Shown here: one piece after another, positions 17,968-25,401 of the stretch
Position numbering within the stretch: the stretch's first letter is position 1
Layout of the letters: the number at the start of each line of letters is the position of its first letter
Assembly (NCBI RefSeq): GCF_009184865.1
Contig: NZ_CP045096.1
Coordinates: 5,952,001-6,016,000 of the forward strand
Direction of reading: 5' to 3'
DNA from: Streptomyces phaeolivaceus
GTDB taxonomy: Bacteria > Actinomycetota > Actinomycetes > Streptomycetales > Streptomycetaceae
DNA length: 64,000 bases
Notes under the pieces: model-generated
Seen by the model: the letters and a program-made list of their open reading frames with translations, nothing else
Told to the model about the DNA's origin: nothing
Database searches by the model: none
Program-made: the position numbers and the translations under genes

Positions 17968-18666
17968 TCAGGGGCTGACGCCCGGAGCGATGCCGGACAG
18001 CGCGCAGCGCTCGTCGGGACGGCACTGAACGGCAAGCGTGATCGAGCGGGATTCGGCACCAGCTCCGCCGCCGTCCCAGGCGATGGACTGGGTGCCGGTG
18101 ACGGTGACCGCGTAGACGTACGCGGTCGTGATCGCTCCCGGGTTCTCGTTGAGCGCGGCCGTGAACGCGGTCGGGATGTGACCCTCACTGATGCGGGCGG
18201 TGGCGTACTGGCCGTTCGTCCGCAGCTGCTTCCACAGATCCTTCGTGGGCAACTGGACGGTGACTGAGGACCAGTCGGCGTACTTCTTTTTACTGGTCAT
18301 CCACGCCTTCAGCCCGGCCAGCTGCTGCGGCTGTGACAGTGTGCGGGTGTCGTAGGACCACAGGGCCTTGGCGAACGCCTTGCCGAAGACCACCGGGTCG
18401 GTTGTCTTCGGCGGCTCGGCCACCGAGCCCTTGCCGACGGGCACGGAGGCTGACGGGGACGGAGCAGCGCTGGTCGTTGCTGCCGCTGAGCCGGTCGCGC
18501 TCGGGGCGGAGGGCCGGGCCGTCGTGCGGCCATCGCGGGCGAGGTATGCGATCAGCCCGGCGACCGCCGTGAGGACGGCCAGGACCGCGAGCCCGGCCAG
18601 TACCCGGCCGCGTACTCCTGATGCGCTGCTCGGGCGTGCGTGCGTGGCGGATCGATTCGCTGGCAT
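17968..18666 (-). CDS. Single-pass membrane protein, possibly VirB8/TcpC-like
   Basis: A 232-residue protein with a basic N-terminus, one membrane helix at about residues 22-43 (VLAGLAVLAVLTAVAGLIAYL), a Ser/Ala/Pro linker, and an external domain (DPVVFGKAFAKALWSYDTRT, TAYVYAVTVTGTQSIAWDGG). This is the plan of VirB8 and TcpC channel proteins, whose NTF2-like domain sits outside the membrane. The family call is by layout only. The ATG overlaps the upstream stop by one base (TGATG). Confidence 0.65.
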   Translation of the reverse strand: MPANRSATHARPSSASGVRGRVLAGLAVLAVLTAVAGLIAYLARDGRTTARPSAPSATGSAAATTSAAPSPSASVPVGKGSVAEPPKTTDPVVFGKAFAKALWSYDTRTLSQPQQLAGLKAWMTSKKKYADWSSVTVQLPTKDLWKQLRTNGQYATARISEGHIPTAFTAALNENPGAITTAYVYAVTVTGTQSIAWDGGGAGAESRSITLAVQCRPDERCALSGIAPGVSP

Positions 18667-18974
18667 CAGTGGACCTGCGAGCCGAGAGCTGAGAAGAACG
18701 TGACGATCCCGTTCGCGGCGCCGAGCAGCAGCGCGCAGCCGGCGGCGACCGTGGCGCCCTTCTTGCCGTTGGCCTCGGCCTGGTGCGAGCCGGAGTGGTG
18801 GCCCCAGGCCCACACCACGGCGGAGACTGCCAGGGCGCCGACGACGGCGATGATGCCGAACAGGTTGATCGAGGAGATGACGTCCTTCAGGACAGACAGG
18901 CCAGGCAAGCCGCCTTCCTTCGGCGTCACACCCGGGTCGTAAGCCAAATAACGGACGTGGTCGGCAAAGTTCAT
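18666..18974 (-). CDS. DUF6112-like small membrane protein, possible pilin-like subunit
   Basis: A 102-residue protein with two hydrophobic helices (INLFGIIAVVGALAVSAVVWA and GATVAAGCALLLGAANGIVTF) separated by a polar loop GHHSGSHQAEANGKKG. This matches my recollection of actinobacterial DUF6112, which occurs directly beside VirB6-like and NlpC genes in transfer clusters. The two-helix hairpin resembles VirB2-type pilins, so a channel or pilus subunit is plausible, but no cleavage site is evident. It shares a TGATG junction with the next gene. Confidence 0.75.
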   Translation of the reverse strand: MNFADHVRYLAYDPGVTPKEGGLPGLSVLKDVISSINLFGIIAVVGALAVSAVVWAWGHHSGSHQAEANGKKGATVAAGCALLLGAANGIVTFFSALGSQVH

Positions 18975-19132
18975 GTGAACTCCAGTTCGAAAATGGGTAT
19001 GCGGAGATGCCCTGGCAGGGCGGAGCGGAGGGAGGGGGAAGGCGAGGCGACGGCCTCGGAACCGGGGGCTACAGCCCCGGAGTCACGGCGGAGCGCTAGG
19101 GGACAAGAAAGGGGCGGCCGGGGGCCGTGCGC

Positions 19133-20260
19133 TCAGGCGACGATGCGACGCACGGCCAGTACCTGGGACTTCCAGGCCGCGAGTGTCGTGATCCGGACGA
19201 CGTCACCGGTGCGCGGCGCGTGCACGATCAGCCCGGAGCCGATGTACATCCCCACGTGATCGGGGTCTGCGGCGGTGCCCTCGGTGAACAGCAGATCTCC
19301 CGGCTTCACCGCCCCCAGGGAGACGGCTTTGCCCTCCTTGACCTGGGTGTAGGTCGTACGGGAGAGCGTCACGCTGGCGGCGGCGTACGAGCGCTGCATC
19401 AGCGACGAGCAGTCACAGCGCGCCATCGGGTTCAGGCCGTGCGAGTCCGTGCACGAGCCACCCCACTGGTACGGGGTGCCGAGCTGGCCGAGCGTCCAAC
19501 GGATCGCGGTCCGTACCTTGGCAGGCGCGTGGGCGGGAATCTCGTAACCGTCCGGCAGCGCCCCGGCGGGAATCGTGCCGAAGCTGGCGCCGTCCTCCCC
19601 ACCCTCGGCCGCGCAACCAGAGGAACCGGTGGCGGCAGTCGCCGTGTCGGTCGATTCACCAGAGTCATCCGCGGAGCCCAGGGCCTTCGCGATCGCCGAC
19701 TGCAGGGCGGTGGCGAGGTCTTCCCACTTGGCGTACGCGTCCGGGTAGCCGGAGCGCTGGACCTCCTGCGCGGCCTGCGCGATGGTCAGCTGCTGCCACC
19801 CGTCGACCTTCAACAGATGTGTATAGAACTGCGTTGCCGCGTACACGGGATCCTGGATTTGCTCGGCGGTGCCCCAGCCCTGCGATGGACGCTGCTGGAA
19901 CAACCCGAGTGAATCTCGGTCCCCGTACGACAAGTTCCGCAGACCGGACTCCTGCAGTGCGGTCGCCAGGGCGGCCACCTGCCCGCGCGTTGGCACCTTG
20001 AGCGCGACGCCCGTGGCGACGATGGTCTTCGCGTTCGGTATCTGCTCGGCCGGATTGCTCAGGCCCACGATCGAGACCGAATCGCCCCTACCGCCGTTCA
20101 GAATCGACTCCACCTGCCGCGCTACGGCCGCGCTGTCCACAGCCTGTGTACTGCTGGCCGTACATGCCGCCGCATCCTTGGCGGCTACGACAACGAGCGG
20201 GGCGGCCAGTAGCAGGGGACCGGTGGCGACCAGGCCCACCATAGCGCCGGTCGTCTTCAC
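19133..20260 (-). CDS. Secreted NlpC/P60 cell-wall hydrolase of the transfer system
   Basis: The protein (375 residues) has a signal-like N-terminus (VGLVATGPLLLAAPLVVVAAK). A middle domain contains ATALQESGLRNLSYGDRDSLGLFQQRPSQGWG, a pattern seen next to lytic-enzyme modules. The C-terminal NlpC/P60 domain has the catalytic Cys in ARCDCSSLMQRSY (about residue 284) and the His in DHVGMYIG. It should cut peptide cross-links of peptidoglycan so the secretion channel can pass the wall, the role of VirB1-type enzymes. I placed the start at GTG 20260, whose G-T-G-A overlaps a short leader stop; GTG 20266 is equally possible and adds two residues. It is the first gene of the cluster. Confidence 0.88.
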   Translation of the reverse strand: MKTTGAMVGLVATGPLLLAAPLVVVAAKDAAACTASSTQAVDSAAVARQVESILNGGRGDSVSIVGLSNPAEQIPNAKTIVATGVALKVPTRGQVAALATALQESGLRNLSYGDRDSLGLFQQRPSQGWGTAEQIQDPVYAATQFYTHLLKVDGWQQLTIAQAAQEVQRSGYPDAYAKWEDLATALQSAIAKALGSADDSGESTDTATAATGSSGCAAEGGEDGASFGTIPAGALPDGYEIPAHAPAKVRTAIRWTLGQLGTPYQWGGSCTDSHGLNPMARCDCSSLMQRSYAAASVTLSRTTYTQVKEGKAVSLGAVKPGDLLFTEGTAADPDHVGMYIGSGLIVHAPRTGDVVRITTLAAWKSQVLAVRRIVA

Positions 20261-20298
20261 GGCCACCGCCGCAATACGAGGCTCTGAGCATGCTGCAT
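20257..20298 (-). CDS. Putative 13-codon leader peptide before NlpC/P60 gene
   Basis: ATG 20298 is preceded by AAGGAG at ideal spacing and opens a 13-codon frame (MQHAQSLVLRRWP). Its TGA overlaps a GTG of the NlpC/P60 gene as GTGA. The hydrolase gene itself has no ribosome-binding site, so this frame could load ribosomes for it. It is very short, and conservation in relatives would be needed to accept it. Confidence 0.4.
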   Translation of the reverse strand: MQHAQSLVLRRWP

Positions 20299-20318
20299 TT
20301 ACAGCTCCTTACTGTGGT

Positions 20319-20363
20319 GGCGCGGCGCCGATCTCTCGTGGAAAAGGTCACCGGCGCCGCGCC
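20319..20363. repeat. Perfect 11-bp inverted repeat upstream of transfer operon
   Basis: GGCGCGGCGCC at 20319-20329 and its reverse complement GGCGCCGCGCC at 20353-20363 flank a 23-base spacer, just upstream of the first transfer gene. The right arm also contains the hairpin ACCGGCG-CCG-CGCCGGT. It could be an operator or part of a transfer origin. GC-rich palindromes are common in such DNA, so the role is open. Confidence 0.4.
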
Positions 20364-20845
20364 GGTGTGAATCCGAACCCCCGAAGGGGCGTGAGGAATC
20401 AGGTATCCAGGGCTGCTAACTCCCGGAAGCGGGTGATGTCATTGGGGCGCGGCAGCCAGCCGCGCTCGTAATCTCAGGCAGCACATCGGAAATGTGTCCC
20501 CTCGCTCGTCGATAACACGCCTCAACTGTGATGCGGGGACTGCCGCGTTGGACGGGACAGCACAGAACAACACAGGTCAGTAGGAGTGGAGGCGGGCTCC
20601 TTCCTGCGAACACGGCGAGACAGTAGACACGATTTCCGGCCGCACCAAACGACCTCTCGATCCGGCCCGTTCTACGTGCGATTGACGGGCTCTGGCCTCG
20701 TTGGGTGCGGCCGGAATTAGCCGCTAACCTCCGGCCCATCAACCGCCCCGAATGGCTGCTCTTGTGCCGCCCGGAGCCACCATTGCGCGACTCCCGAAGG
20801 AAAGCGCGCCCCACGACTGAATCCCCGGAAAGCGAGAACTCCCGG
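20364..20845. other. Divergent intergenic region, no gene recognised
   Basis: About 480 bases separate the minus-strand transfer operon from the plus-strand methyltransferase. The stretch is less GC-rich than its surroundings and must hold the promoters for both directions. I see a short CCCCCGAAGGGG hairpin near 20378 and no convincing promoter hexamers, RNA gene or reading frame. A transfer origin could lie here or in the inverted repeat next to it, but nothing proves it. Confidence 0.4.
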
Positions 20846-21595
20846 ATGCCGTACACCCTCCACCGAGGCGACGCACTGACCGTACTCGCCGGCCTCGGCG
20901 ACGACAGCGTCGATGCCGTGATCACCGACCCGCCGTACAACAGCGGCGGACGCACCAGCTCTGAGCGCACCAGCCGCACGGCGCGCTCGAAGTACACCTC
21001 CGCCGACGCCGAGCATCAGCTGGCGAACTTCCCCGGCGAGAACCGCGACCAGCGCTCGTACGGCTTCTGGCTGAGCCTGCTGCTCACCGAGGCGTACCGG
21101 GCCACCATCGAATCCGGCGCCGCGCTTGTCTTCACTGACTGGCGGCAGCTGCCGACGACGACGGACGCCCTTCAGGCTGCCGGCTGGACCTGGCGCGGCA
21201 TCGCCTCCTGGCATAAGCCAGTCTCCCGCCCGCAGCGGGGCCGTCTGAAGCAGTCCTGCGAGTACATCGTGTGGGGCACCAAGGGCCCGGTCGACGCCGA
21301 CCGAAACCCCGTCTACCTGCCGGGCCTCTACACCGCGAGCCAGCCGAGGAAGGACCGGGTGCACATCACCCAGAAGCCGGTCGAGGTGATGCAGGAGCTG
21401 GTAAAGATCTGCCCGCCAGGCGGGACCGTCCTGGACCCCTTCACCGGATCCGGCTCCACGGGGGTCGCCGCGCTGAGGGAGGGGCGGCAGTTCGTCGGGA
21501 TCGAACTGTCCGACCACTATGCAGACATCGCCGAACAGCGACTGTTGCGCGCGCTGACCCAGGACGACTTCGAACTGGCAGGCCCCGAAGAATGA
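20846..21595 (+). CDS. Beta-class amino-methyltransferase (N6-adenine or N4-cytosine)
   Basis: A 249-residue DNA methyltransferase. The catalytic motif IV DAVITDPPYNSGG lies near residue 30 and the AdoMet-binding motif I DPFTGSGSTGVAAL near residue 200. The order IV - target recognition - I is that of the beta class. HITQKPVEVMQELVKICPPGG is the usual stretch just before motif I. ATG 20846 was chosen because homology begins at once (MPYTLHRGDALTVLAGL); the upstream site is weak. No cognate restriction gene is directly fused or overlapping, but nuclease genes follow within 3 kb. It may be an orphan or part of a defence cassette. Confidence 0.9.
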   Translation: MPYTLHRGDALTVLAGLGDDSVDAVITDPPYNSGGRTSSERTSRTARSKYTSADAEHQLANFPGENRDQRSYGFWLSLLLTEAYRATIESGAALVFTDWRQLPTTTDALQAAGWTWRGIASWHKPVSRPQRGRLKQSCEYIVWGTKGPVDADRNPVYLPGLYTASQPRKDRVHITQKPVEVMQELVKICPPGGTVLDPFTGSGSTGVAALREGRQFVGIELSDHYADIAEQRLLRALTQDDFELAGPEE

Positions 21596-21638
21596 GACCG
21601 GACCACGCCAGACCGCCGCCCCTGAAGGCATGCAAGAC

Positions 21639-21678
21639 GGGGCCGGTGTGCATCGGAACTCCGATGCACACCGGCCCC
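21639..21678. terminator. Bidirectional hairpin terminator
   Basis: A perfect 19-base stem (arm GGGGCCGGTGTGCATCGGA) with a two-base loop lies between convergent genes, the methyltransferase (+) and the NucS-like nuclease (-). There is no U-tract, as is usual for Streptomyces terminators. Confidence 0.75.
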
Positions 21679-21689
21679 CGCGATCTGGG

Positions 21690-22631
21690 TCAGCGGCCTT
21701 CGATGCTTCGCCGGACGAGGTCGCCGGCTCTCGACAGGTCCTCGTGTGACCGGATCCGCAGCTCCAGAGGGCCAGTCCCCAGACAACCGATCTTGCGTAC
21801 GTCGCGGGCGAAGCCCTCGACCAGTTCGACCGTGTCGGGATCGACCGCAAGCCGGACCACGAGGGTGTGGCTGCGTGGCTGGAAGCGGACGGTCGCGACG
21901 TTCTTGATCCGTCGGTAGGCGATGTAATGCAGCTGGAACTCCTTCTGCACATCGACATGGGAGATCAGCATCGCGTCGAGGTCGGCGTACAGGTCCCGCA
22001 GCGACTGAGGCGACTCGTCGTAGAACTGCCGGACCGACTTGACCGTGGAGCCGGCACCCCCAGGACTCGCCGAGGATGCACTCGTGTTCGTGGGCGTGCC
22101 CGGAGTCCGGGACGGTGTTGCGGAGCCCGTCACGGAGGTGACCAGTTGCAGAGCCAGCAGGCCCCCGCCGAAGTCCCGGTAGCTCACGAGGTCGATCCGG
22201 CGGCCGATCTCCTCCAGCGCGTTCGTGTCGTGCGACGTGAAGTCTCCGGCGATGCACACCAGGCGCGGGTTGCTCCAGTCGACCGAGCCAGCCGCCTCGT
22301 CGCCCAGCCGCTCCTTCACCAGGCTCTCGAACTCGTGTCGGTGATCCCTCAGCCACGACAGGTACGACAGCGCCTGAGTGATCACCGCCTTGCCATTCGA
22401 ACGCTTGTACTCAATGATCACCGGGTTACCGCACTCGTCCAGTCCCAGTGAGTCGATCCGCCCCCGGTGCCGCGCACCCGTGCCGTACTCGGATGCCAGG
22501 AACCGTATGCCGAGCATCGCTTCCATGTTCCGCTCGATCAGCGTCTGCAGGTGCCGCTCCAGCGCCACCGCCGCTCCCGGGATCTCGGCCGCCTGGCCGT
22601 CCCGTATGCGGAACAGCTTCAGATCGTTCAC
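21690..22631 (-). CDS. NucS-like PD-(D/E)XK nuclease with C-terminal DUF5655-like domain
   Basis: The 313-residue protein starts at GTG 22631 with GGGGGA upstream. The N-terminal half has RHRGRIDSLGLDECGNPVIIEYKRS, in which Asp and the E-x-K are the PD-(D/E)XK catalytic residues, and then QALSYLSWLRDHR. After a Ser/Thr/Pro linker (residues 175-205), the C-terminal half (VRQFYDESPQSLRDLYADLD, FQLHYIAYRRIKNVATVRF) matches DUF5655. Relatives in bacteria are predicted DNA nucleases of unknown target and are often found near restriction genes. The gene converges with the methyltransferase. Confidence 0.82.
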   Translation of the reverse strand: MNDLKLFRIRDGQAAEIPGAAVALERHLQTLIERNMEAMLGIRFLASEYGTGARHRGRIDSLGLDECGNPVIIEYKRSNGKAVITQALSYLSWLRDHRHEFESLVKERLGDEAAGSVDWSNPRLVCIAGDFTSHDTNALEEIGRRIDLVSYRDFGGGLLALQLVTSVTGSATPSRTPGTPTNTSASSASPGGAGSTVKSVRQFYDESPQSLRDLYADLDAMLISHVDVQKEFQLHYIAYRRIKNVATVRFQPRSHTLVVRLAVDPDTVELVEGFARDVRKIGCLGTGPLELRIRSHEDLSRAGDLVRRSIEGR

Positions 22632-22910
22632 TGGCTTCCCCCGTCCGCCTCGATGGCCTCGCACGGAACAATCGATTCCGGGCAGGCGCGTATTCCGGAC
22701 ACTGTGGAAGTAGGGGGCTGGCCACCGCTGTCCCGGCCCCGACGGGAGTCGCGCTAGGGGATCGGACACCTGCGCGATCGGATCCGGACAGCGGCAATGG
22801 GCTCTGTATGAGGTTGACTTGATGATCCGTCATCTCCTGTCAGTGGTGCCTGCTACATCAGTAAAGGACGGGCTGTACGAAGGCAGTCCGCTGGTGTGGA
22901 GGGGGTCCGT

Positions 22911-23114
22911 ATGGCGTCCAAGGGCAGGCCGGGGATGCACTACCGGCGCGGGGGCTGGGTGAAGAACCCGACGCCGAAGAAGAAGAGCGGTGCGTGGATC
23001 GCAGCGGCCGTGGTCGTGGTCCTGCTGTACGGGTGGCTGAACGGTTGCATCAACGGGGACTCCAAGGACGACTCCTCGCCCAAGCCTGCCGCCTCCTCGT
23101 CTGTGAACCGGTGA
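22911..23114 (+). CDS. Small membrane protein (67 aa) coupled to Mrr-like gene
   Basis: ATG 22911 has GGAGGGGG five bases upstream. The protein has a basic N-terminus (YRRGGWVKNPTPKKKSG), one hydrophobic helix at about residues 28-47 (AWIAAAVVVVLLYGWLNGC) and a short polar Ser/Lys/Asp tail. The Cys at the end of the helix is not in a lipobox position. Its TGA overlaps the GTG of the endonuclease gene, so the two are co-translated. Confidence 0.7.
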   Translation: MASKGRPGMHYRRGGWVKNPTPKKKSGAWIAAAVVVVLLYGWLNGCINGDSKDDSSPKPAASSSVNR

Positions 23115-23812
23115 GCCGCCTGATTCCCTGGCCTGGCGTTCCCCGTCCGCGCATGCCACGGGACCGCGCCGAGTGGATCGCGGCCGGGGTGATCCTGGCC
23201 GTGGTGGTCCTCGCTCTCGTGCAGTTCGGCTCTCCGATCGCCGGGGCCCTCCTGCGCGCCTGGTACGTGCTGCCCCCGATGGCCGTCGGCGTTGGTGTGA
23301 CGCTCGTGGTGCGGTGGCAGCGGCGGGCGGCAACTGAGCGGGCCCGTGCCGTCCGGCTGGCGAGCCTGCGGTTGACGCTTGAAGAACTCGACGCGCTGGA
23401 TCCGACCGATTTCGAACTCGCGGTGCGCGACTTGATGGCCCGCGACGGCATCGCCGCCCGGCACGTTGGGCAGCAGGGTGACCAGGCTGCCGACGTGATC
23501 GGCAAGGACACCATAGGGCGCACGTTCGTCGCCCAGTGCAAACACACCACCAGCGGCGGCCGGGTCACCTCCCGCGTGATGTATGAGGTGAACGGTACGG
23601 CTGGCCCCGCCCACGGAGCTGACATCGCCGTCGTGGTCACCAACGGGACGTTCACCCGCGACGCACGCGCCTGGGGAGACCGCCACCGCGTCTACTGGAT
23701 CGACCGGGACCGCCTGCGTCAATGGGCCGAGGACGGGGCCTCCCTGCAACGGACCCTGCGCCTGCCGGCGCGGAGCCGACCCCGATGGCCAGCGAGCGAA
23801 CCCACAGCCTGA
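23111..23812 (+). CDS. Membrane-anchored Mrr-like restriction endonuclease
   Basis: The 233-residue protein starts at GTG 23111 (GTGA overlap). Two hydrophobic helices (residues 18-37 and 44-62) anchor the N-terminus. The C-terminal Mrr_cat domain (from about residue 90) has DFELAVRDLMARDGIAARHV, then QQGDQAADVIGKD with the catalytic Asp, and FVAQCKHT with the Q-x-K. Mrr enzymes cut methylated or foreign DNA. Membrane-tethered versions occur in actinobacteria and might act on incoming DNA at the envelope; that localisation is inferred from the helices. Confidence 0.83.
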   Translation: MSRLIPWPGVPRPRMPRDRAEWIAAGVILAVVVLALVQFGSPIAGALLRAWYVLPPMAVGVGVTLVVRWQRRAATERARAVRLASLRLTLEELDALDPTDFELAVRDLMARDGIAARHVGQQGDQAADVIGKDTIGRTFVAQCKHTTSGGRVTSRVMYEVNGTAGPAHGADIAVVVTNGTFTRDARAWGDRHRVYWIDRDRLRQWAEDGASLQRTLRLPARSRPRWPASEPTA

Positions 23813-23880
23813 GCGTGAGGAGCCCGTCCGGGTGCAGCACACCGGAGGCCGCACACAAGACCCTTGCCGAAGGGAGACGT

Positions 23881-25278
23881 ATGGCGTTCACCGCCATCCA
23901 TCCAGAGCACGGACGGCTTGATGCGACCCGCAGCGATCTGGGCTGCGGGCTGGACTGGTCGCAGGTCTACCGTGTCCGGCCCCGCGTCTCACTGACATGC
24001 CCCGAGTGCGGCTGGGACGTCCACGCCAAGCGCTCTCCGCGCCGGGCACGATACTTCGCCCACAACCCCGGCAGGCCACCGGACTGCCAGCTGTCGAACG
24101 AGTCCGTCGAGCACCACCTGCTGAAGCTGGAACTGGCCACGGTGGTACGAGCCTCCGGCTGGCATGCGGAGCTCGAAGTGCGCGCCCCCGACGGTTCTTG
24201 GCGGGCCGACGTCATGGCCTCCGCACCCGACGGAGGCCGCCGCATGGCTTGGGAAGCCCAGCTCTCCCCGATCACCCTTGACGACCTGCGGGAGCGGACC
24301 GGCCGGTACACCGACGCGGGCATCGGGGTGTGCTGGGTTTCACCGCGCGACGAGGGCGTGCCATGGCTGGGCGCGGTGCCGGCCGTGCGTGTCACCCCAC
24401 CCCCGCAGGGCGTCGCTGCGTGGACGGTAGCCGACGGCATCGCGCAGTTCGACGAAGACCGCGGGGCCTGGATCCGGGTGGATGGGACCGAACTTGGCGT
24501 CTTCACCCGCTGGGTGCTCAACGAGCAGCTATCGCCTCACCCAATCCTGGCGCGGTATCGCCGTATCTACCTCACACGCGGCGGCGCCATGGCCCGTCGC
24601 GGGATGATCTGGACGACGGCACGCTCCACCGCCGCCGAGGCCCGGCACGAGAAGAAGCGGCAGCGGCAAGAAGCATGGAAGCGGGAACAGCAGCAGCGGG
24701 AGGAGGAAGCGGAAGAGCGCAAACGGCAGGAGGAGGAAGCCCGGCGGCAGGAAGAAGAACGCCGTCGCAAGATTGAGCAGGAAGCCGCCCAGGCCGAGGC
24801 GCGCGAGCGGCATCGGCTGTTGATGATTGAGCTGGAAGCCGAGCGCAAGCGTCGGGAAGCTGAGCGGCGGGAGAAAGAAGAGCAGGCCCGGCAGGCCGAG
24901 CAGGAACGGCTGGAGAGAGAACGTCAGGAACGAGAGGCCGCTGCGCGGTGGTGGGCGGAGCTGTCCGTCGAGCAATGGCGGGAACTGGTCGACGCAGTGG
25001 CCGCGCTGTCGCTCAAGGAGAAGTCTGCCAGAGCGGCGCCTCGCGACAACCAGACTGTCGTGGAATACGCCTACGGTGTTCCGTTGTACGCGGCCGGCAG
25101 GCTTTACGGTGTCGTGCGCCCTTATCCCGCCTCCGTGCCCCGATGGTCCTTTCACCGATCGACACGCGTCTTCGTCCGGAACGCGCGTGAAGCGGAGCTC
25201 GTCATCGAGCAGGGCGTGGACGCTGCCAATGTCGTCCACTTCGACTTGCCCGACTACGAACAAATGCACCTGTGCTGA
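23881..25278 (+). CDS. CoiA-like nuclease-fold protein with long coiled coil
   Basis: The 465-residue protein starts at ATG 23881 with GGGAG upstream. A zinc-ribbon-like pair (SLTCPECGWDVHAKRS) precedes RYFAHNPGRPPDC and SVEHHLLKLELA, the CoiA pattern. Then comes a PD-(D/E)XK core (GSWRADVMASAPDGGRRMAWEAQLS, with Asp and E-x-Q). Residues 245-355 are almost wholly Glu, Arg, Lys and Gln and form a long coiled coil. A further globular domain with VPRWSFHRSTRVFVRNAREA follows. CoiA proteins are linked to DNA uptake and recombination; many actinobacterial relatives have no known role. The gene precedes a UvrD-like helicase by 123 bases. Confidence 0.8.
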   Translation: MAFTAIHPEHGRLDATRSDLGCGLDWSQVYRVRPRVSLTCPECGWDVHAKRSPRRARYFAHNPGRPPDCQLSNESVEHHLLKLELATVVRASGWHAELEVRAPDGSWRADVMASAPDGGRRMAWEAQLSPITLDDLRERTGRYTDAGIGVCWVSPRDEGVPWLGAVPAVRVTPPPQGVAAWTVADGIAQFDEDRGAWIRVDGTELGVFTRWVLNEQLSPHPILARYRRIYLTRGGAMARRGMIWTTARSTAAEARHEKKRQRQEAWKREQQQREEEAEERKRQEEEARRQEEERRRKIEQEAAQAEARERHRLLMIELEAERKRREAERREKEEQARQAEQERLERERQEREAAARWWAELSVEQWRELVDAVAALSLKEKSARAAPRDNQTVVEYAYGVPLYAAGRLYGVVRPYPASVPRWSFHRSTRVFVRNAREAELVIEQGVDAANVVHFDLPDYEQMHLC

Positions 25279-25401
25279 CCCAGCCGGGCGCGGGCCGTCA
25301 TTCGAAGGGGCAGCGGATTCTGTGATCGCCGGACGCGAACCATCTCTGTGTGTCACCGTGCGATTGCGCTGTGAAGCCGCACCCACCCTTTGAGGAGCAC
25401 G

